From positions 930,001-994,000 of the forward strand of contig NZ_CYTW01000001.1 of NCBI RefSeq assembly GCF_001458215.1: 64,000 nucleotides of DNA. Direction: 5' to 3'. Source of the stretch: Shimia thalassica (GTDB taxonomy: Bacteria; Pseudomonadota; Alphaproteobacteria; Rhodobacterales; Rhodobacteraceae). Positions 35,316 through 43,619 of this stretch are shown one piece after another (position 1 is the first letter of the stretch; every line of letters starts with the position of its first letter). The position numbers and the translations under genes were made by a program. The notes beneath the pieces were generated by a model. The model saw only the letters and a list, made by a program, of their open reading frames with translations, was not told where the DNA came from and did not search any database.

Positions 35316-36846
35316 CGGTTTGGTTCTGGGGGCGGTGTTCTGTGCGTCGACAGGCACGGCCGATCCACGGTTCGTGGCGCAAACGGTGCCAGAGCATGTC
35401 TATGATGGCGGTTGGGAGCATTATGTTGGCGGTGGACTGGCGGTTTTCGACTGTAACGGGGACACCCGCCCGGATATTTTTGCTGCGGGTGGAGAGAACG
35501 TCGCCCAATTGATGCGCAACACCTCTGAGGATGGGCGCGATCTGACGTTTCAGGCCGAGACCTCTGCGAATTTGGCCATGACGGGGGTGATCGGGGCCTA
35601 TCCTTTTGATTTTGACAGTGATGGCATTGTCGATTTGGCGGTTATGCGCGTGGATGAAAATCGTCTGATGCGCGGGCTTGGAGGATGCACCTTCGAAACT
35701 TTCGCGCCAGACTGGTTTGATGGCGGGAAGAGTTGGACAACCGCCTTTTCTGCCACTTGGGAGCAGGGGCAAGACCGGCCGACATTTGCCTTTGGGAACT
35801 ATGTTGACAGGACAGATCCCGATGGCCCCTTTGGAACCTGTGACCAAAACTGGCTGTATCGTCCAAAAGGCGACGGTTACGATGTAACCCCTTTGGAGCC
35901 AGCCCACTGTCCGCTTTCCATGTTGTTTAGCGATTGGAACCGCAAGGGGCGCGCGGACCTGCGGATCAGCAATGACCGCCATTATTATGTGACGGGCGGG
36001 CAAGAACAGCTTTGGGCGATGGAAAACACCCCACGGCTCTATACCGAGGCGGACGGCTGGAAACCCTATGCCCTCTGGGGCATGGGAATTGCGTCTCGTG
36101 ATCTGGACTTCGATGGCGCGCCAGAGGTGTATTTGACCTCAATGGGGGATCAACGCCTTCAACGCATGGCGGGCAACAACCGCCCCCAATGGGACGACGC
36201 GCCTTATGAGGCGGGCGCCACGGCGCATCGGCCCTATGCAGGGGGGGACGGACGGCCGTCAACCGGATGGCACGTGAGTTTTGGGGATGTGCAAAACGAT
36301 GGGCTGGACGATATCTTTGTTGCCAAGGGCAATGTCGAACAGATGCCGGGTAGTGCTATGGAGGACCCCAACAACCTGCTTCTCCAGACCCGTGACGGCA
36401 CATTTGTCGAGGCTGGTTTGCAAGGCAGTCTAGATAGCCTTCATCGCGGACGCGGGGCTGCACTTGTGGATTTTAACAACGATGGTCTTTTGGACGTCGC
36501 GGTGGTCAACAGACGCGCGCCTTTGGAGGTTTTTCGAAATATCACGGAAAACACAGGGAACTGGATCTCTATTCGCCTGCAACAACCTGCCCCGAACAGA
36601 GATGCGGTGGGGGCCTTTATCGAAGTACGTGTTCAAGGCAAAACCATCACGCGAGAGGTCTATGTCGGCGGGGGGCACGCGGGGGGCGTTTCCGGTCCAG
36701 AGCATTTTGGCCTTGGCAAGGCTGAGGCAGTGCAGGCTCGCGTCATCTGGCCCGATCAGGAAAAAAGCGACTGGTTTGACGTCTCGGTAAACCAACGGGT
36801 GTCCGTGCAACGCGGGGCGCTTGGCCCGCAGATCGACAGCTATTGA
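35305..36846 (+). CDS. Exported FG-GAP/VCBS repeat protein with C-terminal ASPIC/UnbV domain (CRTAC1-like)
   Basis: This 513-aa protein starts at ATG 35305, giving a signal peptide (MRNSGLVLGAVFCASTGTA). Several calcium-loop repeats of the FG-GAP type follow: FDCNGDTRPDIFAAG, FDFDSDGIVDLAVM, DLDFDGAPEVYLT, DVQNDGLDDIFVA and DFNNDGLLDVAVV. These predict a beta-propeller. The last 80 residues (AVGAFIEVRVQGKTITREVYVGGGHAGG and VIWPDQEKSDWFDV) form an ASPIC/UnbV domain. The gene overlaps the xylR end by 11 bp, so it is co-transcribed with the xylose regulator. It runs tail to tail into the peroxidase gene with a 7-bp overlap. Its role is unknown; extracellular carbohydrate or metal binding is possible. 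Confidence 0.88.
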   Translation: MRNSGLVLGAVFCASTGTADPRFVAQTVPEHVYDGGWEHYVGGGLAVFDCNGDTRPDIFAAGGENVAQLMRNTSEDGRDLTFQAETSANLAMTGVIGAYPFDFDSDGIVDLAVMRVDENRLMRGLGGCTFETFAPDWFDGGKSWTTAFSATWEQGQDRPTFAFGNYVDRTDPDGPFGTCDQNWLYRPKGDGYDVTPLEPAHCPLSMLFSDWNRKGRADLRISNDRHYYVTGGQEQLWAMENTPRLYTEADGWKPYALWGMGIASRDLDFDGAPEVYLTSMGDQRLQRMAGNNRPQWDDAPYEAGATAHRPYAGGDGRPSTGWHVSFGDVQNDGLDDIFVAKGNVEQMPGSAMEDPNNLLLQTRDGTFVEAGLQGSLDSLHRGRGAALVDFNNDGLLDVAVVNRRAPLEVFRNITENTGNWISIRLQQPAPNRDAVGAFIEVRVQGKTITREVYVGGGHAGGVSGPEHFGLGKAEAVQARVIWPDQEKSDWFDVSVNQRVSVQRGALGPQIDSY

Positions 36847-38162
36847 TCGACGGGCAGGCCGCTTGGAACCTTTTTGGGAATGCCCAGCCGTCCCGCAAGG
36901 CTTTGATCGTCTTTCAGCGTTTTCAGAAATGCAATGATTTCGGATACTTCGTCGTTACTCAGCTTTTGTGCAGGCAGCTCGTTGGCCTTTGCGATGGCGT
37001 CACGTTCGACCGTATCCTGCATCAGCTTGTTATCCGTCTCGAATGACATCTTGGGCCAGGTCGCATTCGAAATGGAGTAATTCTCTAGTGCCTCAACAGG
37101 TGACAGGTGGTGGCGGATGACAGCCTCAAGCGAGGAATAGGCGCCGCTATGTCCGTAGGGGCCGGTTTCCGTCACGTTGCGCAATGAAGGCGTTCGGAAT
37201 TTATAGGCGTCGACCGGATGTCCCGTGACGCGCATGCGCCCTGTGTCACGCTGGTGGCGTTCAAACCGCGCGGCCTTGCCCGGGCCGATCTGGGGCATGG
37301 CGATGGCATGGAACCCCTGATCTGTCTGGAAAATACCCGAGTGGCAAGAATCGCATCCAGCTTTGCCATAGAACAACGACATGCCCGCCATGGCTTTGTC
37401 TGGCAACGGTGTGCCCTGTCTCAAGTGCAGGTCAAAGGGGCTTTGATCCGCCCGCCATTCAAACGCCATGAAATCAGCGATGACATTGGCGATATCGGTA
37501 AACGCCACAGGCCGGGATGATCCGTATACCTTTTTAAACATCTGCTTGTAGGTATCGATGTTATCGACGCGCGCAGACAGGATGGCCCATGCCCCGTTTT
37601 CGCCAGTGAGAAATCCCTGTCGCACGGCCTTGGCCACGTCATTCTCTGAATAATGACCAGCCATCTCATCCCCTGACAACACGGGAAACATCGCCTGCGC
37701 CGCAAGCGCGGATTTGAAGCCTTTTTCCATTTCGGCCCCCAGAGGGGTGCGAATACCAGAGGGGCGGGACGGGTCTTGTTCCAGTCGGCCATCATGGAAA
37801 AAGCGGGTAAACTCTGTAGCCCCCAAATTGAATAAAGAGGGCGCGTTTCTTGGAATGCGTTGTTCCGGTACATTTTCCGGATCTGGTCTTCGGTCTGGCC
37901 CAAGTCCAAGACCTCCATCACCAAGGCCGAGAGAAACACCATCCGACGTGGCAAAACGTGGATGATGGCAGGTCGCACATGACACGGTTTTGCTGCCGCT
38001 CAGAATCGGGTCATAGAATAACAGCTGGCCAAGTTTCACGGCCTCCATCTTGACCGGCGGAAACCGGGTTTCGGGATCGGGCAGTGGGCCGGTCATCCCG
38101 CCAGAAGGTACAAGACCTGTCACAAAAAGCACGGCAAGGATCATTGGGGTCACTCTGCGCAT
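36840..38162 (-). CDS. Di-haem cytochrome c peroxidase / MauG-like protein
   Basis: This 440-aa exported protein has a signal peptide ending near PSGGMTG. It has two c-type haem sites: SCATCHHPRF (about residue 60) and CDSCHSGIF (about residue 270). Between them lie GDGGLGLGPDRR, RNAPSLFNLGATEF and FFHDGRLEQD, typical of MauG-branch proteins rather than of classical CcpA peroxidase. After the second haem, FHAIAMPQIGPGK and FRTPSLRNVTETGPYGHSG are family motifs. Its start overlaps galM by 13 bp on the same strand, tying it to xylB-xylA-galM. Possible roles are peroxide removal or oxidation of a protein partner such as the neighbouring FG-GAP protein. Confidence 0.9.
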   Translation of the reverse strand: MRRVTPMILAVLFVTGLVPSGGMTGPLPDPETRFPPVKMEAVKLGQLLFYDPILSGSKTVSCATCHHPRFATSDGVSLGLGDGGLGLGPDRRPDPENVPEQRIPRNAPSLFNLGATEFTRFFHDGRLEQDPSRPSGIRTPLGAEMEKGFKSALAAQAMFPVLSGDEMAGHYSENDVAKAVRQGFLTGENGAWAILSARVDNIDTYKQMFKKVYGSSRPVAFTDIANVIADFMAFEWRADQSPFDLHLRQGTPLPDKAMAGMSLFYGKAGCDSCHSGIFQTDQGFHAIAMPQIGPGKAARFERHQRDTGRMRVTGHPVDAYKFRTPSLRNVTETGPYGHSGAYSSLEAVIRHHLSPVEALENYSISNATWPKMSFETDNKLMQDTVERDAIAKANELPAQKLSNDEVSEIIAFLKTLKDDQSLAGRLGIPKKVPSGLPVDQ

Positions 38163-39139
38163 ATGCTCACCTTGAGAAGTTGCCGGTAAGGATGGTCCGG
38201 AGTGACAATCGTCTTTGGGAATGCAGGGATGTTGACCGCGTTTGGATATCCCTGTGGTTCAAGACACAGACCGTAAAAAGGCGCATGTGTTTGTTCGGAC
38301 AGGGGCGGATGCCAGGATTGCAGTTTGCTGGCGGTATAAAATTGAAGACAGGGTTGGTCGGTTTCCAGCCTAAGTGAAAGGCCATTGGGCGCTGTCACCT
38401 TGGCCGCACAGGGCGACGCGTGCGATAGAACGAAATTTTGATCGTAGCCCAACGCCGAGGGATCTGCGGTCACAAGCTCTTTAGGAGAGGTGAAGTCATA
38501 TCGCGTTCCCGAAACGGTCTGTGTTTGTCCGTTTGCGATGTTCTGACTGTCTGTCTGTGTGATACTTTCGGCGGCAAGGCAAAGACGGTGGCGGGTGATG
38601 TCTTCGCTTCCTCCCATGAGATTATAATACGAATGCTGTGCCAGATTTATGGGGGTGGGACGGTCTACCTTTGCCCGCATGTCATAGGTCAGGGTGTTTC
38701 CAGCAAGCGAGATTGTGACTTCAAAATCCACTCGCCCCGGAAACCCTTGATCCCCATGCTCAGAGCGCAAATTTAGCTGAACAGCCTTGTCACCGTCCGG
38801 CGACATCTCCCAAAGGCGTTTGCCAATGCCCAATGGGCCGCCGTGCAAGCAATGGTCGCCTTCATTGGCCACAAGATCGAACCGTTCGCCATCGATCGCA
38901 AAGGATGCGTTTTCAATACGGTTTGCCACCCGCCCCGCAATCGGCCCCAGAAAGTTGGGGTTATGCAAATAATCTTGCGGTGACGCGTATCCCAGAACAA
39001 CCGGTATGTGTTCCCCGCCCAAGGGAACGCGCCAGTCCTGCGTGATGCATCCCAGATTGAGGATAGACACCGAAACGTCACCATCCGACAGACGGTGACG
39101 TTTGACGCTATCTCTCTCAAGGCTGGCTCGTGCCCCCAT
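38150..39139 (-). CDS. galM: Aldose 1-epimerase (mutarotase)
   Basis: This 329-aa protein interconverts alpha and beta anomers of aldoses such as xylose and glucose. Catalytic residues fall in NRIENASFAIDGERFDL, GDHCLHGGPLG (His), LAQHSYYNLMG (His) and the late FYGLCLEPQGYPNAVN (Glu). The start lies 2 bp after the xylA stop. As a cytoplasmic step it would feed the right anomer to XylA. It overlaps the MauG-like gene by 13 bp. Confidence 0.92.
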   Translation of the reverse strand: MGARASLERDSVKRHRLSDGDVSVSILNLGCITQDWRVPLGGEHIPVVLGYASPQDYLHNPNFLGPIAGRVANRIENASFAIDGERFDLVANEGDHCLHGGPLGIGKRLWEMSPDGDKAVQLNLRSEHGDQGFPGRVDFEVTISLAGNTLTYDMRAKVDRPTPINLAQHSYYNLMGGSEDITRHRLCLAAESITQTDSQNIANGQTQTVSGTRYDFTSPKELVTADPSALGYDQNFVLSHASPCAAKVTAPNGLSLRLETDQPCLQFYTASKLQSWHPPLSEQTHAPFYGLCLEPQGYPNAVNIPAFPKTIVTPDHPYRQLLKVSICAE

Positions 39140-39140
39140 A

Positions 39141-40445
39141 TCAGACGAAACGATTGACGTAGTTTTCCAGAATCTCCTGACGTCCCGATGTGGGCTGGGG
39201 ATTGATTTGACCGGAATGCACCTGATTAAAGATCGCGCTCAGGTCGCTGTCCAGCATCTCTTTTGCCGATGCGCTGTCCCAACCGGAATACCGTGCGGCC
39301 AGTGCCTTGTCCAAACCACCATCTTCGATCATGGCAGCTGCGGCTTTGAACCCGCGGGCACAGATATCCATCCCGCCAATATGGGCCGCGACAAGGTCTT
39401 CGGCGTCCAGAGACTGGCGGCGCAATTTGGCATCAAAGTTGGTGCCGCCCGTCGAGAAGCCGCCATCTTTCAGGATGTGATAATAGGCCAGCGCGACCTC
39501 GGGTGTGTTGTTGGGAAACTGGTCTGTGTCCCATCCGGACTGATAATCGTTCCGGTTCATGTCGATTGACCCCAGCACCCCAAGGGCCGCCGCCGTTGCG
39601 ATCTCGTGCTCGAATGAATGGCCCGCCAGAATGGCATGCCCCTGTTCGAGGTTCAGTTTGACCTCATTCTCGAGCCCGTATTTTTGCAGGAACCCGTAAC
39701 AGGTGGCCGCGTCATAGTCATATTGGTGCTTGGAGGGTTCTTGCGGCTTTGGCTCGACAAGGATCGTGCCTTTGAAGCCAATCTTGTGTTTGTAGTCGAC
39801 CACCATATTGAGGAACCGGCCCATGTGGTCCAGTTCGCGGCCCATATCGGTGTTGAGAAGCGTTTCGTACCCTTCACGACCGCCCCACAACACATAGTTT
39901 TCACCGTTCAGACGATGGGTTGCATCCATGCAGGTTTTCACCGTCGCAGCGGAATAGGCAAAGATATCTGGGTCCGGGTTCGTCGATGCACCGGACATCC
40001 AGCGCCGGTGGCTGAACATATTGGCGGTGCCCCACAGCAGTTTGATCTTCCGCGATGACATCTTTTCTTCGAAATAATCGATGATGGTTTCAAAGTTCGA
40101 AAGAGAGGCCGCAAAACTGTCGCCTTCAGGCCGAATGTCTGCGTCGTGCCAGCAGAAATAGGGCTGGCCCAGAATGTCGAACAAATCAAACGCTGCATCT
40201 GCTTTGGTTTTGGCCCGCCCGATATCATCCTGGGGATGCCAAGGGCGCTCGAACGTTTGCCCGCCAAACGGGTCGCCGCCTTCCCACGCAAAAGAATGCC
40301 AATACGCAACGGCAAAGCGAAGATGCTCCTCCATGCGTTTTCCCATGATCACTTCATCAGGGTTATAGTGGCGGAACGCCAGCGGTGATGTGCTGTCTGG
40401 TCCTTCATAGGCGATCGGATCGATCCCATGGAAAAAGTTGCTCAT
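39141..40445 (-). CDS. xylA: Xylose isomerase
   Basis: This 434-aa enzyme converts D-xylose to D-xylulose. It is the class II form: a long N-terminal extension ([53 protein letters not shown]), with catalytic His in [12 protein letters not shown]. Metal ligands lie in [19 protein letters not shown] (Glu, Lys), [17 protein letters not shown] and [20 protein letters not shown]. All key residues are present. Its start overlaps the xylB stop by 4 bp. Confidence 0.97.
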   Translation of the reverse strand: MSNFFHGIDPIAYEGPDSTSPLAFRHYNPDEVIMGKRMEEHLRFAVAYWHSFAWEGGDPFGGQTFERPWHPQDDIGRAKTKADAAFDLFDILGQPYFCWHDADIRPEGDSFAASLSNFETIIDYFEEKMSSRKIKLLWGTANMFSHRRWMSGASTNPDPDIFAYSAATVKTCMDATHRLNGENYVLWGGREGYETLLNTDMGRELDHMGRFLNMVVDYKHKIGFKGTILVEPKPQEPSKHQYDYDAATCYGFLQKYGLENEVKLNLEQGHAILAGHSFEHEIATAAALGVLGSIDMNRNDYQSGWDTDQFPNNTPEVALAYYHILKDGGFSTGGTNFDAKLRRQSLDAEDLVAAHIGGMDICARGFKAAAAMIEDGGLDKALAARYSGWDSASAKEMLDSDLSAIFNQVHSGQINPQPTSGRQEILENYVNRFV

Positions 40446-41911
40446 GCGTGGTCCCCCCTCAACTTCGGATATAGGTTTTTGAAAGAAGCGTAGGCTTCTT
40501 CATATGCATCAACCAAATCGGCCCGTGGCGCGATTGTGGTTGAAATGTTTGGTTTGGTCATGACGTCCTCGGCGCGTGCGCCGGTAACCCCGCAAATAGC
40601 GAGACGTGCTGCGCCCAATGCAGCGCCGAACTCGCCTTGTTCCGGTATCTCAAGTGGCAGGTTCAGAACCGTCGCAATCAGTTCAAGCCAATAGGCAGAC
40701 CGCGAACCGCCCCCTATGGCGATGGCACTGTCCAGCCGCGCGCCGGTCGATTTCAACGCTTCGAGATTGTCTCGAAGGGCAAAGGAAACCCCTTCCAGAA
40801 CCGCGCGTGTCAGGTCCTGTTGCGAGGTGTTGATATCCAACCCGATCAACGCGCCGCGGATTGCGCTATCGTTGTGGGGGGTGCGTTCGCCAGACAGATA
40901 CGGCAAGAACTGCACCTTGCCGGGCGCTTCCAGCGAGGTGCCAAGGGTCTGGGTCAGATGTGCCGGGTCTTCCTGAAGTGTGCGTGACAGCCAGTTAAGA
41001 CTGTCTGTTGCAGCAAGAATGACCCCCATCTGATACCATTTCTGGGGCACCGCATGGCAAAACGTGTGTACGGCGCTTGCGGGCTGTGGGGCAAAGCTGT
41101 CGCGCGCAGCCAAAAGAACCCCGGATGTGCCCAATGAGACAAACCCGTCTCCTTCGATCAAGGCGCCAATGCCACATGCGGCGGCGGCGTTGTCTCCGGC
41201 ACCGGCTGCGACCTCGACAGTTGAAGGAAGCTCCAGCTCTGATGCGAGATCCGGACGCAGTGTGCCGACAATATCCGTCCCCTCGAAAAGTTGGGGCATC
41301 TGGTCTTCGCGCATGTTGCTTGCGGAAAGCAGGGTTTCGGACCAACTGCGTTTGCCTACATCAAGCCAAGACGTGCCGGCACTGTCCGACATGTCAGATG
41401 TCAGGTTCCCGGTCAGCCAGAATGTAAGGAAATCCTTTGGCAGAAGGACCGTTTCGACCTGTGCAAAGATCTGTGCCTCATGATCTGCGATCCAGGCCAG
41501 TTTGGGCGCGGTGAATCCCGGAAAAACGCTGTTTCCGCTTAGGTCGCGGACACTTGGGGTGTCATCTAGCAGTGCGGCTTGATCTGCGCTGCGGGTGTCG
41601 TTCCACATGATGCAAGGGCGCAGGACGGCAGCGTCCTTTCCAAGAAGCGTTGCACCGTGCATGTGACCCGAACAGGCCACGCCGCGCAGGTGGGCCATCG
41701 CTTTGGGGGCCTGCGCCTTGAGGTCAAGCAAAACCTCTTTGCAGGCTGCGATCCAATCGGCAGGGTCCTGTTCGCTCCAACCGGGCAGGGGGTGTTGAGT
41801 GTCATACTCCGTTTCGCTTGAGGCAATGACATTTTGGGCCTCATCGACCAACAGGCCACGAAGCCCGGAAGTGCCAAGATCGAGTCCAACAAACATGACC
41901 GGTCGTCCCAT
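40442..41911 (-). CDS. xylB: Xylulokinase
   Basis: This 489-aa FGGY kinase phosphorylates D-xylulose to xylulose 5-phosphate for the pentose phosphate pathway. The N-terminal ATP site is [18 protein letters not shown], with [14 protein letters not shown] and the catalytic Asp in [16 protein letters not shown]. The FGGY signature is in the late half ([26 protein letters not shown]). An in-frame ATG five codons later (complement of 41894-41896) would give the more usual N-terminus MFVGLDLG and is a real alternative. First gene of the xylB-xylA-galM-peroxidase operon. Confidence 0.95.
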   Translation of the reverse strand: MGRPVMFVGLDLGTSGLRGLLVDEAQNVIASSETEYDTQHPLPGWSEQDPADWIAACKEVLLDLKAQAPKAMAHLRGVACSGHMHGATLLGKDAAVLRPCIMWNDTRSADQAALLDDTPSVRDLSGNSVFPGFTAPKLAWIADHEAQIFAQVETVLLPKDFLTFWLTGNLTSDMSDSAGTSWLDVGKRSWSETLLSASNMREDQMPQLFEGTDIVGTLRPDLASELELPSTVEVAAGAGDNAAAACGIGALIEGDGFVSLGTSGVLLAARDSFAPQPASAVHTFCHAVPQKWYQMGVILAATDSLNWLSRTLQEDPAHLTQTLGTSLEAPGKVQFLPYLSGERTPHNDSAIRGALIGLDINTSQQDLTRAVLEGVSFALRDNLEALKSTGARLDSAIAIGGGSRSAYWLELIATVLNLPLEIPEQGEFGAALGAARLAICGVTGARAEDVMTKPNISTTIAPRADLVDAYEEAYASFKNLYPKLRGDHA

Positions 41912-42214
41912 ATTACCAACTTAGTGAATAAATTTTAGACACAAACTAAATAAGAAATCAATCACTGGATTCGTCGGTTTGTCTTCCGGCCTTCGCTGAC
42001 GGAATACGCAAGAACCCCAGTGAAGCAGCCACCTTGAGGTTTGAAGATGTTAGGCGAGAGACTGAAATCAACCTGCTTGAACAGCGGATTTTCTGCTACG
42101 GGTTCACATAAATTATTCTTTTATAATAACAGGTTGGCGCGTTCTAGTGTGCCAGATTGAATTTAGACACAAAGGCATTTTCGTCTTCATCGCCCCACAC
42201 CGGCGCGAGGGGAT
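41912..42214 (-). promoter_or_regulatory. Promoter region of xylB-xylA with candidate ROK operator
   Basis: This 303-bp gap has no gene. At 41921-41949 a 29-bp element has ends TTAGT and ACTAA, with AATAAATTT inside (41927-41935). That 9-mer is shared with the xylF/xylR intergenic region, and TTAGT...ACTAA recalls ROK-type XylR sites. A 12-bp direct repeat, TTTAGACACAAA, occurs at 41934-41945 and again at 42162-42173. The operator assignment is inference. Confidence 0.5.
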
Positions 42215-43249
42215 CTAATCTCTCGGCGGTGCCAATGAATCGCGGATTTGCAAAGACGTCTCGATCAGGATTTTCATGTTGGTGTCTTTGTCGTTCACCA
42301 TGTCGATCAGCAATATGGCGGCCTCTTTGCCCATCCGGCGGTGGGGGACATGAACGGTGGTCAATGTCGGAGACGAGATCTTGGCAATCTCGATATCATC
42401 AAATCCGGTGACAGACAGATCGTCAGGAATGCGCAGCCCCATTTCTTTCGCCCGTGCAATTGCCCCAACTGCGAGAACGTCGTTGCCGCACATCACGACC
42501 GTGGGGCGATCCGGGAGGCCCAGAACTTTTTCCAAGGCGGCACCGCCTTCGTCGATGCCGTAGGTGGTTTCGAGAATTGAAAGCTGCTCTGCGGGGATGT
42601 CTGCTTCGGCCATCGCCGCATGGATGCCTCTGAGGCGTTCACTGGCTCTGTCGTTGTCATGTACGGCTGCAGTGATGGTGGCAATACGCCTGTGGCCCAT
42701 CGCAATCACTTGCTCCGCCAAGGACTTCATTGCGGTGAAATTGTCAAAACCAACTGTCGGCACCACGGCGTCCTGATCAAACACCCATGCAACAACGGCA
42801 GGAATCCCCTGACGCCTTAGAAAGTCGTATATTTTCGGGTCGCGATTGTACCCGATCAGGAACAAAGCATCGGCGCCACGCGAAACCAGTGAGCGGATTT
42901 GTTCTTCTTCCGTGTCGGCCTGATAAGACGACGATGCCACCAGAAGGGTGATGCCATTTCGGCCCAGTTCTTCCTGAAAGGCTTGCAAGCCCCGCGCAAA
43001 AATCGCGTTCTCCATGGTCGGAATAATGGCGCCGATTGTGTTGGTTCGTTTGGCTGCCAGCGCCCGAGCGTTAAAGTTTGGCGTGTACCCCAATTCTCGT
43101 ACTGCGTTCAGTACCTTGGTTCTGGTTTTTTCGACAACACGCTCGGGAGAATTCAGGCAACGAGACACCGTCGCGGTCGACACTTTTGCGTGCCGCGCGA
43201 CATCTGCAAGGGTGGGATTTCGTTCGGTGGGTGTGTCGTCTCTGTTCAT
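42215..43249 (-). CDS. LacI-family regulator of the sulfonate (hps) operon
   Basis: This 344-aa protein starts at the ATG ending at 43249, which gives the normal leader before PTLADVARHAKVSTATVSRCLNSPERVVEKTR. The open frame continuing to 43762 would cross the operators and is rejected. The helix-turn-helix and hinge occupy residues 12-65. The effector core has GFDNFTAMKSLAEQVIAMGHRRIATIT and LSVTGFDDIEIAKISS. It is divergent from the TRAP-hpsNOP operon, and two perfect LacI-type operators lie between them, so it is the likely repressor. The inducer may be DHPS or sulfolactate; this is inference. Confidence 0.9.
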   Translation of the reverse strand: MNRDDTPTERNPTLADVARHAKVSTATVSRCLNSPERVVEKTRTKVLNAVRELGYTPNFNARALAAKRTNTIGAIIPTMENAIFARGLQAFQEELGRNGITLLVASSSYQADTEEEQIRSLVSRGADALFLIGYNRDPKIYDFLRRQGIPAVVAWVFDQDAVVPTVGFDNFTAMKSLAEQVIAMGHRRIATITAAVHDNDRASERLRGIHAAMAEADIPAEQLSILETTYGIDEGGAALEKVLGLPDRPTVVMCGNDVLAVGAIARAKEMGLRIPDDLSVTGFDDIEIAKISSPTLTTVHVPHRRMGKEAAILLIDMVNDKDTNMKILIETSLQIRDSLAPPRD

Positions 43250-43325
43250 TGCTGCGAGTTTTACCGCGTTTTCCCAAACGCTGCACTTCAAATTTTGCAA
43301 TTGGCGGATTGAAAGTTGGGTGAAA

Positions 43326-43366
43326 AATGTAAGCGCTTGCACAAGTGTCGTGCAAGCGCTTACATT
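43326..43366 (+). promoter_or_regulatory. Twin LacI-type operators inside a 41-bp palindrome
   Basis: Arms of 17 bp (43326-43342 and 43350-43366) are exact reverse complements around AAGTGTC. Each arm contains a LacI-family site, TGTAAGCGCTTGCA at 43328-43341 and TGCAAGCGCTTACA at 43351-43364, with centres 23 bp apart. A possible promoter for the + operon, TTGCAC (43337-43342) and TACATT (43361-43366) with an 18-bp spacer, would be covered by bound repressor. Confidence 0.82.
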
Positions 43367-43409
43367 GACGGGGCGAATCAGGATTTTCACCGTCTTTCCG
43401 GAGATACAC

Positions 43410-43586
43410 ATGCTTTTGACCCTTTCCGTTGTGCTGTTCGGTGCCTTTGGCACCAACGTGGTTTTAGGGTCGATGGGACTGGGAGGGTTCCTTGGGGATG
43501 TGTCTGAAATGCTGACCTTGCTTGCCGCTTCGATCTTTTTCGTAGCGGCGATTTTGCAAAAAGAAGCCGCGGAAAAAAATAAATAA
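43410..43586 (+). CDS. Small hydrophobic protein heading the sulfonate operon
   Basis: This 58-aa frame runs ATG 43410 to TAA 43586, with CCGGAG 6 bp before the start. Two hydrophobic segments are seen: residues 2-25 (Gly-rich, LLTLSVVLFGAFGTNVVLG) and 34-49 (MLTLLAASIFFVAAI), with a charged tail QKEAAEKNK. It lies between the LacI operators and the TRAP binding protein, 33 bp before the latter. I know no family. It may be a small accessory subunit of the transporter, or a leader peptide. Confidence 0.6.
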   Translation: MLLTLSVVLFGAFGTNVVLGSMGLGGFLGDVSEMLTLLAASIFFVAAILQKEAAEKNK

Positions 43587-43619
43587 CAGACGCGCTGAAC
43601 AGTCCAACTGGAGGAAAAC

